Source: Novosphingobium sp. G106 (GTDB lineage Bacteria > Pseudomonadota > Alphaproteobacteria > Sphingomonadales > Sphingomonadaceae). Taken from it: a DNA stretch of 64,000 bases. Position 1 is the first letter of the stretch. Each line of letters begins with the position of its first letter. The position numbers were made by a program, and so were the translations under genes. Positions 1-9,070 of the stretch are shown one piece after another. The notes under the pieces were generated by a model. That model searched no databases. It was not told where the DNA came from and saw nothing but the letters and a program-made list of their open reading frames with translations. The stretch lies in assembly GCF_019075875.1 (NCBI RefSeq), contig NZ_JAHOOZ010000001.1, forward strand, positions 4,840,001 through 4,904,000, given 5' to 3'.

Positions 1-166
<166 letters not shown>

Positions 167-293
167 GAGTCCCACCATCAATGTCAGTTCTGCCCAAGCT
201 TCGGCTAAGGCGCTGCCACTGATGTGGACGATTGCAGCCAGAACAACGCCAAATACCAAATCGTCGATTAAAAACCGTGTCCGCCAGCTCTAT

Positions 294-410
294 TGCTTGG
301 TGACCATAGCGTCAGTGACCCACCCGATCCCATCTCGAACTCGGCCGTGAAACCTGACTGCGCCGATGGTACTAACGCTCAAGCGTTGGAAGAGTAGGTC
401 GTCGCCAGGC
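294..410 (+). rRNA. 5S ribosomal RNA
   Basis: A stretch of about 117 bases begins TGCTTGGTGACCATAGCG and contains the conserved CCACCCGATCCCATCTCGAA segment at 320-339, ending with the complementary GTCGCCAGGCA. It follows 23S by about 130 bases, the normal operon order. Ends are accurate to a few bases. Confidence 0.93.
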
Positions 411-473
411 ATTAAAGCCGGCGGGCACGGAACTAACCCATTCACATCGTCAGGGCCTTCGGCCCTAAGCTCG

Positions 474-507
474 AAGGGCCCTGCCAATCATGGCGAGGCC
501 CTTTTTT
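474..507 (+). terminator. Rho-independent terminator after 5S rRNA
   Basis: AAGGGCC (474-480) pairs with GGCCCTT (497-503), and an inner GCCA/TGGC stem closes a four-base ATCA loop. A run of six T follows at 502-507. It lies between 5S and tRNA-fMet and would terminate part of the rRNA transcript. Confidence 0.7.
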
Positions 508-565
508 GCTTTTTGGAGACTGCTCACGCAGCCTCCCCGCGCTCTGACAAAGCGCAAACTGGTGA

Positions 566-642
<77 letters not shown>

Positions 643-647
643 TACAT

Positions 648-674
648 AAACCCCGCCTCAGGCGGGGTTTTTTT
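648..674 (+). terminator. Rho-independent terminator after tRNA-fMet
   Basis: The arms AAACCCCGCC and GGCGGGGTTT are perfectly complementary around a TCA loop and run into seven or more T. This is the end of the rRNA operon transcript. Confidence 0.85.
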
Positions 675-765
675 GTTGTCGGACATAGCCGCAAACAGCG
701 GGACGACCATCCACTGTCTCGGGCACAACTCCGCCGCTCGCAAGTGTCGGTTGTTTTGGAAGTGC

Positions 766-839
766 TGGAGCGGGTGAAGGGAATCGAACCCTCGTATTCA
801 GCTTGGGAAGCTGCTGCTCTACCATTGAGCTACACCCGC
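766..839 (-). tRNA. tRNA-Gly (CCC)
   Basis: On the minus strand a 74-base cloverleaf starts GCGGGTG and ends CACCCGCTCCA with encoded CCA. The anticodon loop TTCCCAA gives CCC, reading GGG codons. D-loop (AATGGTA) and T-loop (TTCGATT) are normal. It faces away from the neighbouring regulator gene. Confidence 0.94.
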
Positions 840-934
840 TCGGGCGATGCCGGCCAATGGCACGGATCATCGCGCTTGGTCAATCCGCCGCAATAGGGCT
901 AGGTGACGGTCTGTGTCCTCATAGCGGAGCCACG

Positions 935-1609
935 ATGAAGCAGTCAGAGCAGTCCCCTGTTGCCAGCCAGCGCGTCGCCGACGTTGTCGCCGAGCGTATC
1001 CTGACGGGACAGTTGAAGCCCGGCGACCGGATCAAGCAGGACGAACTGGCCAGCGAGCTCAACCTCAGCCGCATCCCGGTGCGCGATGCACTGCGTATCC
1101 TCGAAACGCGCGGGCTGGTGTCGTTGCGTGCCAATGCCGGCGCGCGCGTGGCAAGCCTCACGGTGCGCGACATGGAACTGTCCTACCAGATCCGCGAGAT
1201 GCTCGAGCCGATGCTGCTCGCGGAAAGCATCCCCCACCTCACCGACCACGACTTCGCTGCGATGCGCGACATCAAGACCCGGCTCGAACGCGTCAGCGAC
1301 GCCGACGATTACATGCCGCTGGCCAGGGACTTTCATTGGACCGCATTCCGCGGCCACCAGGCGCCGCTGCTCGCGCAGATCGTCGAGCGGCTTTGGGACA
1401 CCACGCATCATTACCGCCGCGCCTATGCCGTGGTCGTGCTGCAGAATGCTGAACTGATGGACGTGATGCGCGCGGAGCGCGACCTCCTTTTCGGTGCCAT
1501 AGTCCGCCGCGAAGCCGATCTCGCGCCGCGTATCCTCGCGGCGCATATCCGCCGCACACATATCGGCCTGCTCGAGCACTCCGAGGTATTGGCGGGGGTG
1601 GAGGACTAG
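935..1609 (+). CDS. GntR-family transcriptional regulator, FadR/FCD type
   Basis: A 224-residue DNA-binding repressor. Residues about 10-75 form the GntR winged helix (DELASELNLSRIPVRDALRI is the recognition region) and residues about 85-215 the helical FCD ligand domain. The FCD metal site is visible as D132 and H134 (RDFHW), with further histidines near 158 and 204-209. These regulators usually bind organic acids and control sugar-acid or aromatic-acid catabolism, so it may sense a substrate of the adjoining SMP-30, SnoaL and ligase genes (inference). I start at ATG 935; an upstream start is possible but would add residues unlike the family. Its stop overlaps the convergent SMP-30 gene as CTAG. 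Confidence 0.9.
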   Translation: MKQSEQSPVASQRVADVVAERILTGQLKPGDRIKQDELASELNLSRIPVRDALRILETRGLVSLRANAGARVASLTVRDMELSYQIREMLEPMLLAESIPHLTDHDFAAMRDIKTRLERVSDADDYMPLARDFHWTAFRGHQAPLLAQIVERLWDTTHHYRRAYAVVVLQNAELMDVMRAERDLLFGAIVRREADLAPRILAAHIRRTHIGLLEHSEVLAGVED

Positions 1610-2529
1610 AGGATGCGCGAGTAGAGCTGCCGTCCCGGCACTTCCAGTTCGGCTTTCAACACCGTTCCGCTACTCGACTCGGTGATGAAAAGCGTCTTGT
1701 TCTCCGGCCCGCCGAAGGCGCAGTTCGTCGTGTAGATCCCGCGCGGCGAATTGATCCGCAGGATCGGCTCGCCGCGCACCGCGCTGAAGATCCAGGCCGC
1801 GCCGAAGCCGTTGTGGCAGACGACGAGGTTGTCGTCCCTGTCGATCGCCAGTCCATCGGGCCCGCTGGTGCCGCCCGAGAGCTGAACGAAGACGCCGACC
1901 TTGCGCAGCGAGCCGTCGGGCATGATCGGGCATTTCCACACGGCGTTGGTCCGCGTGCAGGCGAGATAGAGCACCGTCTCGGCTTTGTTGAACACCAGGC
2001 CGTTGGGACTCGGCAGATTGTCGAGCATGCATTCGAGCTTGTCCGCGCCGGAGAGCTTGTAGAGCCGCCCGTTGGGATTCTGCAGCCCGGACAGGCCCAT
2101 GTCGGTGAACCAGACGTCGCCATTCCTTGCAACGGTCAGGTCGTTGAGCCCGAGGAACGGTTCGAGCAGGTCGCGCGTGCAATAGGGTTCGACCGCGCCC
2201 TTGGCGGGATCGAACAGCATCAGCCCGTTCTGCCCGTCGGCGATCAATGCGCGGCCGTCGTCCATGAATTTCAGGCCGTTGGGATGGCCGTCGTACTCCA
2301 TCTCCAGCGACACCGTGCCGCCGGGCTTGATGCGGAACAGGCGACCCCAGGGTATGTCGACCACCCAGAGGTTGCCCGCGGCGTCGAAGCAAGGGCCCTC
2401 GAGGAAGCTCGGGATGTCCTGTCCGGGAAACTGGACGTCGATCCAGTGGTTTGGCGTGCCCCGCTTGCGGTACTTCTCGGGGATTTCGGCGAAGACTTCG
2501 GCGGTGACGGCGGGCGGGGCGGCGAACAT
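1606..2529 (-). CDS. SMP-30/gluconolactonase-family hydrolase
   Basis: A 307-residue six-bladed beta-propeller of the SMP-30/Gnl/LRE family, whose members open sugar or other lactones with a divalent metal. The three metal ligand regions are visible: Glu in FLEGPCFD, Asn in GLNDLTVARNGDVWFTD and Asp in SGPDGLAIDRDDN. No signal peptide, so probably cytoplasmic. I chose ATG 2529 because the longer open frame upstream is antisense to the next gene and has no family similarity. It is divergent from the SnoaL-like gene. Substrate unknown; a lactone or enol ester formed during ring cleavage is likely given the neighbours. Confidence 0.85.
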   Translation of the reverse strand: MFAAPPAVTAEVFAEIPEKYRKRGTPNHWIDVQFPGQDIPSFLEGPCFDAAGNLWVVDIPWGRLFRIKPGGTVSLEMEYDGHPNGLKFMDDGRALIADGQNGLMLFDPAKGAVEPYCTRDLLEPFLGLNDLTVARNGDVWFTDMGLSGLQNPNGRLYKLSGADKLECMLDNLPSPNGLVFNKAETVLYLACTRTNAVWKCPIMPDGSLRKVGVFVQLSGGTSGPDGLAIDRDDNLVVCHNGFGAAWIFSAVRGEPILRINSPRGIYTTNCAFGGPENKTLFITESSSGTVLKAELEVPGRQLYSRIL

Positions 2530-2604
2530 CCTTTTCCTCTCTTCTCGATCGGATACACGCGATAGGATACCGGACGGCATGGTGACAACGAGAGGATGAA
2601 GGCG

Positions 2605-3162
2605 ATGAGCAGCGAAGAGCGTCTGGCTCAGCTCGAACGCAAGGTTCAATACCTGACCGACCGTCAGGAGATCTACGACTGCCTCGTGCGCACTTCGCGC
2701 GGCAACGACCGCTTCGACGTCGATTTGATCGTCGGATCGTACCATCCCGACGGCCTGCACGAGCTCGGCCAGAACCTCATCCCGGGCCCCGAATATGGCG
2801 ACTATGCCAACAACGGCCACGCGGCGATGTGCGACATCAACATGCATACGGTCTGCATGCACAGTTGCGATATCGACGGCGACGTGGCCCACGCCGAAAG
2901 CTACGTGCTCGGCATGTTCGCCGACCGGGGCGGAGAGACCTCGCGGATGCTCGCGGGCCGCTATCTCGATCGCTTGGAGAAGCGCGACGGCGAATGGAAG
3001 ATCGCGCTGCGCCGCACGACTGTGGAAGTCGTGATGGAGGGCAAGGCGGTGCTGCCCAATGGCGCGACACCGCCTGGCTCGGGCTACGTCAAGGGTAGCC
3101 GTGATCGCAGCGATCCGTCCTATCAGCGCCCGCTGGCACCCGAGGGTGGCGAGCGCTGGTGA
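2605..3162 (+). CDS. SnoaL-like (NTF2-fold) protein
   Basis: A 185-residue protein of the SnoaL-4/LinA-type NTF2-like superfamily, which includes dehydratases, isomerases and small subunits of ring-hydroxylating oxygenases. A short N-terminal helix (residues 1-20) is followed by the alpha+beta cone, with RQEIYDCLVRTSRGNDRFD and RYLDRLEKRDGEWKIALRRT as typical segments. ATG 2605 is preferred to ATG 2596 because the GAGAGG at 2590-2595 abuts the earlier codon but is well spaced from the later one. It overlaps the downstream ligase by 4 bp (GTGA), so the two are translationally coupled. The reaction is not predictable. Confidence 0.78.
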   Translation: MSSEERLAQLERKVQYLTDRQEIYDCLVRTSRGNDRFDVDLIVGSYHPDGLHELGQNLIPGPEYGDYANNGHAAMCDINMHTVCMHSCDIDGDVAHAESYVLGMFADRGGETSRMLAGRYLDRLEKRDGEWKIALRRTTVEVVMEGKAVLPNGATPPGSGYVKGSRDRSDPSYQRPLAPEGGERW

Positions 3163-4808
3163 ACCCTTCCTATCCCGAAGCCTATGGGGGCTTCGACGCG
3201 GATAACGCCGCAACGGAAATTCTGTGTCCCGGCGACATGGCGCTCAATGCTGCGGTGCTGTGCTGCGATCGGCACTGCGGCGGCGAGCGCATCGCGCTCA
3301 ATGCCGTGGCGCAGGACGGAAGCAGCCGGCGCCTCACTTTCGAGGAACTGAAGGATCGTTCCGAGCGGCTTGCCCGCGTGCTGCGCGAACAGGGCGTCAT
3401 GTCGGGCGACGTCGTTGCCGGGCTTCTGCCGCGCGTGCCGGAGCTTCTGGTCACAGTGTTGGCGGTGTGGCGGCTCGGTGCGATCTATCAGCCGCTCTTC
3501 ACTGCATTCGGCCCGAAAGCGATCGCACATCGCGTCGGCACGTCGGATGCACGGGTGATCGTCAGCGACGCGGCGAACCGGCCTAAGCTCGACGAGGTGC
3601 AGACCCGTGCACGGATCGTCACCGTGGCGGGCGATGAGCCCGTGCCGCCCGGCGATCTCGATTTCCATGCCGAGATCGCGCGGGCCGAACCGGGGCTGGC
3701 GCCGGTACCGCGCAGGTCCAGCGATCCGTTCCTCATCATGTTCACTTCGGGCACGACGGGGCCGGCCAAGCCGCTGCTCGTGCCGCTCCGCGCGATCGTG
3801 CCCTATGTGGTCTATGTCCGCGATGCCGTGGGGCTGCGCGCCGAGGACCGCTATTGGAACTTTGCTGATCCGGGCTGGGCCTATGGACTATACTACGCGG
3901 TGATCGCACCGCTCGCGATGGGGTACGAGACGCTGTTCTATGACGGGCCGTTCAGCGTCGAGTCCACGGTCGCGATCATTCGGGATCACGGCGTCACCAA
4001 TCTCACAGGCGCGCCGACGGCCTATCGCCTGCTGATCGCCGCCGGACCCGAGGCGGTGTTACCGATCAAGGGGCGGCTGCGCGTGGTCAGCAGTGCCGGC
4101 GAGCCGCTCAATCCCGAAGTCATCCGTTGGTTCGACCAGCATCTGGGCGTGCCGATCCACGATCACTATGGCCAGACCGAGATGGGCATGGTGCTGTGCA
4201 ACCACCACGCCCTGGCGCATCCCGTGCATCCGGGCGCCGCGGGCTTTTCGATGCCCGGCTTCCGCGTGGTCGTCGTCGACGATGACGGGGCCGATCTGGT
4301 TCCCGGCGTTCCCGGCCAGCTCGCGGTCGACCTCGGCGGGTCGCCGCTGTTCAGTTTCGCCGGTTACCTCGGCATGGCGACGCCGAGCCTTGGCAGGCGC
4401 CACTACTTCACCGGCGACACGGCCGAACTCAACGCCGACGGCAGCATCAGTTTCGTCGGACGCGCCGATGACGTCATTACCTCAGCGGGCTACCGCATCG
4501 GGCCTTTCGATGTCGAAAGCGCGCTGGTCGAGCATCCGGCCGTGGTCGAGGCCGCGGTGATCGGCAAGCCCGACGCCGAGCGGACCGAGATCGTCAAAGC
4601 CTTCGTCATCCTGCACCGCGGCGTCGCCCCGACCCCTGCGCTCGCCGACGAACTGTCCGCGCACGTCAAGCGGCGGCTTTCGGCCCATGCCTATCCGCGC
4701 GAGGTGGAATTCGTCGACAGCCTGCCCAAGACGCCGAGCGGCAAAATCCAGCGTTTCGTGCTGCGGGGCGAGGAAGTGGCGAAGCAGCGGGAAGCCGATC
4801 AGCGGTAG
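3159..4808 (+). CDS. AMP-forming acyl-CoA synthetase
   Basis: A 549-residue ANL-superfamily ligase, normal length, that should make an acyl-CoA from a carboxylic acid, ATP and CoA. Visible motifs: P-loop FTSGTTGPAKPL (about residue 196), HYGQTEMGM (about 338), the TGDTAELNADG adenylate site with GRADDVI, and the C-terminal catalytic lysine in PKTPSGKIQRF. The overall pattern resembles medium-chain or acetyl-CoA synthetases (MACS/AcsA). Start is GTG 3159, within the stop of the SnoaL-like gene. The 3' end overlaps the convergent MaoC-like gene by 10 bases. Confidence 0.88.
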   Translation: MNPSYPEAYGGFDADNAATEILCPGDMALNAAVLCCDRHCGGERIALNAVAQDGSSRRLTFEELKDRSERLARVLREQGVMSGDVVAGLLPRVPELLVTVLAVWRLGAIYQPLFTAFGPKAIAHRVGTSDARVIVSDAANRPKLDEVQTRARIVTVAGDEPVPPGDLDFHAEIARAEPGLAPVPRRSSDPFLIMFTSGTTGPAKPLLVPLRAIVPYVVYVRDAVGLRAEDRYWNFADPGWAYGLYYAVIAPLAMGYETLFYDGPFSVESTVAIIRDHGVTNLTGAPTAYRLLIAAGPEAVLPIKGRLRVVSSAGEPLNPEVIRWFDQHLGVPIHDHYGQTEMGMVLCNHHALAHPVHPGAAGFSMPGFRVVVVDDDGADLVPGVPGQLAVDLGGSPLFSFAGYLGMATPSLGRRHYFTGDTAELNADGSISFVGRADDVITSAGYRIGPFDVESALVEHPAVVEAAVIGKPDAERTEIVKAFVILHRGVAPTPALADELSAHVKRRLSAHAYPREVEFVDSLPKTPSGKIQRFVLRGEEVAKQREADQR

Positions 4809-5671
4809 CGGAAGATCCCGCGGTCGATCACCACGCGCTCACCGTTGGCCAGTGTCTGGAACTGCGCCCCGCCTTCGGTCAGCCAGATCTGTGTGTCGAG
4901 CTGCTCGCCCGGGATGACCGGTTGCGAGAAGCGGCCTTCCATCGCGCCGAAACGCTCGACGTCGCCGTCGCACAGGCCCTTGAGCAGGGCGCGGCAGGCG
5001 AAGCCGTAAGTGCCGAGCCCGAAGAAGATCGGCCGTTCGAAGCCGTCCTTCTTGGCGATGGCGGGGTCGGTCCCGTGCGGGTTGCGGTCGCCCGACAGGC
5101 GGAAGATCAGCGCCTGACCGATCGGCAGGGGCAGCGAGACGGTGAGGTCCGGCGCGCGCTCCTGCTTCTCCCAGGACAGCGCGTCCTCGGGGCCGCGCGG
5201 GCCGCCGAAACCGCCCTGGCCGCGCACAAACAGGCCGGTGCGCGAGAAACCTAGCGGCTCGCCCGTATCGGCGAGGGTCGCGTGCGTGTCGGAGACGATG
5301 AGCGCGCCCGATCCCTTGTCGAAGATGCCGACGATGACCTGCTTGAGATCGGCCGTGCCTTCGGCCGGGATTGAGCGGTGCAGCCGCACGCTCTGTTCGC
5401 CCTGGACCAGCCCCTCGGGATAGCCGTCCCAGGGACGCGCCGGAAAACCCAGTTCCTTCAGCCAGTTGCTGCGGATCGACAGCTGCGACATGAATGTCGG
5501 GATGACTTCCTGACGCACGCCTTCGGTGTTCTCGGTGGTGAACTGCAGTTCGTCCAGCGGATCGCTGACGCCGGCGCCGACGCCGATCGCGTAGAGCAGC
5601 GTGCGGTCCGAATCCCAGGTGAAGGTGCCGGTGCCGACTTCCTTGCCGGCGAATTCAGCGAACCGGGTCAC
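4799..5671 (-). CDS. MaoC-like (double hotdog) enoyl-CoA hydratase family protein
   Basis: A 290-residue double-hotdog protein like the hydratase-2 domain of MFE-2. An N-terminal hotdog (1-130) is followed by the catalytic-type hotdog containing SGDRNPHGTDPAIAKKDGF and PIFFGLGTYG. The family motif is D-x-N-P-[LI]-H-x-D-P, with catalytic Asp and His; here the position of the His is Gly and a His sits one residue earlier, and the later H-G-L is F-G-L. Either the active site is rearranged or hydratase activity is lost. Start codon overlaps the stop of the upstream ligase by 4 bp (ATGA), so both are made together. Confidence 0.8.
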   Translation of the reverse strand: MTRFAEFAGKEVGTGTFTWDSDRTLLYAIGVGAGVSDPLDELQFTTENTEGVRQEVIPTFMSQLSIRSNWLKELGFPARPWDGYPEGLVQGEQSVRLHRSIPAEGTADLKQVIVGIFDKGSGALIVSDTHATLADTGEPLGFSRTGLFVRGQGGFGGPRGPEDALSWEKQERAPDLTVSLPLPIGQALIFRLSGDRNPHGTDPAIAKKDGFERPIFFGLGTYGFACRALLKGLCDGDVERFGAMEGRFSQPVIPGEQLDTQIWLTEGGAQFQTLANGERVVIDRGIFRYR

Positions 5672-7218
5672 GCTGCGGGCCGGCCGAGCCGCGCGGCGAC
5701 AAGCTCGGTCACCATACGGCGCGAGACCTTGTTGCTGTGAAGCAGCGGGACTTCTTCGCGGGTGATCTGAACATAGGCGCGCGGCACCTTGTAGGCCGAC
5801 AACTGCTTGCGCAGCTTGGCTTCGATCTCGGCGAAATCGAGCTTCGCGTTCTCATCGCGGGGGACGACGGCGGCGACGAGGAGTTGGCCGCGCTCGCTGT
5901 CGGGCAGGCCGACGACATAGGCGTTGTGGATCCCCTCGACCGCCTGCATCTCCATCTCGACTTCCGCCGGAGCAACGTTCGAGCCGGCGGTCTTGATCAT
6001 GTCGCCGTTGCGGCCGATGAAATGCACGCGCGTGCCTTCGATCAGGCACATGTCGCCGGTGTGGTAGTAGCCGTCGGGCGTGTAGTAGACCGACTGCTCG
6101 ACCTTGTGCAGGCCGGTCGCCAGCGGATAGCCGCGGACCTGCATCTCGCCGATCTCGCCGTCGCCCACGGGCTGGTCGTTCTCGTCCGCGATGCGGATCT
6201 CGTAGCCGTCGGCGAAGTGATCCATCGGCGAGCAGACCGGGCGGCCCGGCGCGCGCACTTCATCGCCATAGGAATAGGGCCCGAGCGTCTCGCTCATGCC
6301 CAGGCCCCAGAACGGCGGCTTCTGGTTCTTCAGCATGGCCAGGTCTTCGTCGGCCAAGGTCGAGCCCATCGCGACGCGGCTGTTGCTCATCGTGCGTTCG
6401 GTGCAGGCGGTCAGGGCGCCGGCCTCCCAGTTGGGCAACAGCGACATCATCAATCCGCCAACCCAGAACATCGGCAGGTAGCAGGGATATTCCTTGCCGC
6501 GCTCGATCCCGATGATGCCGCGCAGGTAGTGCGCACGGAACATCCCGGGGCCGTGGTTATGCTTGACGCCCTTCGGCAGGGCCATCGAGCCGGAAGTGTA
6601 GATCTCGATCATCTGATCGGTGGGATGGACCTCGTTCTCCAACTCGCGCAGGAAGTCCTCGCCGACCGAGCCGCCGCCGGCGATCAGCTCGCCGAGGTCG
6701 CCAAAGCTCGCAGGCAGGTTCTCGCCCGTCGAGGCCAGCCAGCGCAGGTAGGGCGTCTTGGCTATACGCAGCTCGCGCCCGCTTTCGCGCAGTTCAGGCA
6801 GGGCTTCGCAGAGGCGCTCGACATAGTCGTTATTGAGGAACTTGCGCTGGAGGATCAGGCCCGAGACGTCCGACTGGCGCAGCACGCGGACGAGTTCGTT
6901 GGCGCGGATCATCGTGCTGATCGGAATAGCGACCGCGCCGGTGCGAGCGATCGCGGCCAGCATGGTCGCGAAGCCCGGTCCGTTGCCATAGATGAAGCCG
7001 ACGCGCGTTCCCTTGCCGACGCCGCGCGCGATCAGGCCGCGGGCGATCTCGGCAGACCTGCGGTCGAGATCGGCGAAGCTCAGCGTTTCGTCGGGAAGGG
7101 TTTCGCCGGTCAGCTTGACGGCGGGCGCTTCGCCATAGGTCGCCGCGGCAGCGCGGATCAGCTGCGGAAAGGTGGTGGCTGCCTTGGGATCAGTCCAGAC
7201 GTCGCTCTCTTTGCTCAC
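5668..7218 (-). CDS. AMP-dependent acyl-CoA ligase, internally shortened
   Basis: A 516-residue ANL-superfamily ligase. Motifs: YTSGSMALPKGVKHNH (P-loop, with Met in place of the usual Thr of SGST), GLGMSETLGP, YHTGDMCLIEGTRVHF with GRNGDMIKTAGSNVAP, and HSNKVSRRM near the C-terminus. Between the segment ending LTACTERT and MSNSRVAMGS about 36-40 residues expected for this subfamily are missing, including the part that reads RLFESERVSLVYCWPHQ in the related ligase at 47988-49679. The deletion is in frame. The missing part helps form the acyl-binding pocket, so substrate range or activity is doubtful. Translationally coupled to the MaoC-like gene. Confidence 0.82.
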   Translation of the reverse strand: MSKESDVWTDPKAATTFPQLIRAAAATYGEAPAVKLTGETLPDETLSFADLDRRSAEIARGLIARGVGKGTRVGFIYGNGPGFATMLAAIARTGAVAIPISTMIRANELVRVLRQSDVSGLILQRKFLNNDYVERLCEALPELRESGRELRIAKTPYLRWLASTGENLPASFGDLGELIAGGGSVGEDFLRELENEVHPTDQMIEIYTSGSMALPKGVKHNHGPGMFRAHYLRGIIGIERGKEYPCYLPMFWVGGLMMSLLPNWEAGALTACTERTMSNSRVAMGSTLADEDLAMLKNQKPPFWGLGMSETLGPYSYGDEVRAPGRPVCSPMDHFADGYEIRIADENDQPVGDGEIGEMQVRGYPLATGLHKVEQSVYYTPDGYYHTGDMCLIEGTRVHFIGRNGDMIKTAGSNVAPAEVEMEMQAVEGIHNAYVVGLPDSERGQLLVAAVVPRDENAKLDFAEIEAKLRKQLSAYKVPRAYVQITREEVPLLHSNKVSRRMVTELVAARLGRPAA

Positions 7219-7295
7219 CGATCATCCCTCTCGCCGCTGCGTGCGAATCGCTAGCGTTGTTTCTTCAAACTGCACTAGCCGGTCGAAGAAGGGCG

Positions 7296-8870
7296 TCAAT
7301 CGGCGGAGGTGGGTTGCATAGGTGAATTTTGGTTCTGCAGGGCGAATTCTGCTTCCGCTGGTGCCGGTGATTTCCACCAGGCCGGCGCCTTTGCGACATC
7401 GTCGAGCGCCTTGGCCGCCGAGCGGATCAACTGTTTGCGGGTCGGGCCGTGATCACCGAGCAGTTCGCCGAGTTGAGCCGAGAGGCCGGCGCCGGTGATC
7501 GTTTCGAGGTCGGCGAACAGGCTGTCGCGCTGCTCGTGCGCGACCGCGAGGTCGTGGACCTGGCCGAGGCAGTCCTGCATTTCGCCGAGCGCCCTGGCGA
7601 AGGCTTTGCGTTCCTCGCGAACGTCTTCGCTGCGATAGAGCGCCGCGAAGAATTCGGCGGCATAGCGCAGCTTCTTCCCCTTGATCCGCAGCTCGTGCAG
7701 TGCCTCGTCGGTCCGTCGGTTGAGCGCCTTGCCTTTGACCAGCTTGCGGCGGCGTTCGCTGAGCGTCTCCTCGGCGAACTGGGCAAGCGGTTCGGGGCTG
7801 CGCGGCATGCCGCGCTCGAGCCATTCGGCGAACCGGACCAGCAGGTGCTGGAAGGCGGTGCCCGCAAGCGTGGCCTGTGCCGCGCGGATCGCTGTGGCGC
7901 GCTTGCCGCGCAGCCGCTTGAGCAAATCGTCGGCGTCGCCTGCATTTTCGGCTGCGGCCGCTTCGACCCGTTCGATCATGACATGCAGGTCGCGTGCCGG
8001 GCCCAGCGCGGCGGCTGCGGCTTTCCATTCGGCGCGGAAGACCCGACTGTGATCGTCGGCGACCTGTTCGCCGAACAGGCTGAAGGCTGCGCGCAGGCGG
8101 CGGATCGCGACGCGGGTCTGGTGTACCGCGTCCGGATCGCCGCTGGCGATCACCTCGCGGTAGTTGCCCAGCAACTGGCCGAGGCAGTTCCAGGCAATCC
8201 CCTGGAAGCCCTGGCCGACGTCCATTTTCTTCGACAGCGATACGTTGCTCGCGCGCACCGCGACAAAGGGCAGTTTGAGCGCCAGCTTGTGGCCGCGTTC
8301 ACCCTTGCTTTCGGTCGACCAGGCGAGATCGGGACCAAGCGGCAGCTGCTGCGCCAATGCAAAGAGATCGGCGGCATTGCCCTTGACCAGTTCGAGCTCG
8401 AGTTCGGATATGGGTTGGCTGCGGCGACCGGCCTCGACCGTGCCGAAGTCGAACGCAACTTCGATCGTCGAGCCACCGAAGCGGATCCGCCGCGTCGAGC
8501 GCTCGATCCGGGTAACCGCCAGCGGCTTAAGCGGAGCGCCATCGAGCAGCCTTTCGATCGTGCTCCGGACATCGGCCGGGAAAGCCGCCGGATCTGGTAC
8601 GTCACCTGTCACCGGCGCGTTCCATTCGCCACGGTGGAGGGCCGCGCCGCCCTTGGCCGAACTCTTGAAGGTTTGCTCGCCGTGCGCGCCGCCGCTGCGC
8701 AGTCGCAGCGTCGCATTGGCTTTGTAGAGTGATGCGTCGGCAGTGTCGAAATAGCGCGTGACCAGCGTCAGTTCGCGGTCTTCGCCGGCGAGCAGAGGGT
8801 GGCCGCGCAAGTGCAGCAGCATGGCCGGAGAAGCGGCGAGCTTCAGTTCGGTTTCCTGGCCCTTGGCCAT
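7296..8870 (-). CDS. CYTH and CHAD domain-containing protein
   Basis: A 524-residue two-domain protein. The N-terminal CYTH (triphosphate tunnel metalloenzyme) domain, about 1-205, begins with the signature E-x-E-x-K in GQETELKLA and shows paired basic and acidic strands such as RLRSGGAHGEQTFK and ISELELELVKG. The C-terminal CHAD domain, about 225-510, is rich in conserved His and Arg (AVHQTRVAIRRLRAAF, ALHELRIKGKKLRYAAEFF). Such proteins hydrolyse inorganic triphosphate or bind polyphosphate. ATG 8870 is chosen because it puts the E-x-E-x-K motif a few residues from the N-terminus, as in the family. Confidence 0.9.
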   Translation of the reverse strand: MAKGQETELKLAASPAMLLHLRGHPLLAGEDRELTLVTRYFDTADASLYKANATLRLRSGGAHGEQTFKSSAKGGAALHRGEWNAPVTGDVPDPAAFPADVRSTIERLLDGAPLKPLAVTRIERSTRRIRFGGSTIEVAFDFGTVEAGRRSQPISELELELVKGNAADLFALAQQLPLGPDLAWSTESKGERGHKLALKLPFVAVRASNVSLSKKMDVGQGFQGIAWNCLGQLLGNYREVIASGDPDAVHQTRVAIRRLRAAFSLFGEQVADDHSRVFRAEWKAAAAALGPARDLHVMIERVEAAAAENAGDADDLLKRLRGKRATAIRAAQATLAGTAFQHLLVRFAEWLERGMPRSPEPLAQFAEETLSERRRKLVKGKALNRRTDEALHELRIKGKKLRYAAEFFAALYRSEDVREERKAFARALGEMQDCLGQVHDLAVAHEQRDSLFADLETITGAGLSAQLGELLGDHGPTRKQLIRSAAKALDDVAKAPAWWKSPAPAEAEFALQNQNSPMQPTSAD

Positions 8871-9070
8871 CGGTGTATATCCAATCCCGCGACCCGGGCG
8901 TGGAGGAAAGGCATCCCGTTGGTCCGCAGCGGCTCTTAGGTGGCCGATGCGGCGCGCCACCAGTTCTAACAGAAAGTGTCATAAAAGAGTAATAATTACG
9001 GCTGAGTGGTCATCCAACCGTCTTGCGGATGCGCTAGCGTGGAAACAAACACTTTCCCGGGAGAACACCT

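Noticed and set aside
2530..3213. N-terminal extension of the SMP-30 protein
   Set aside because: The extra residues are antisense to the SnoaL-like gene and lack the propeller pattern; ATG 2529 gives the normal length.
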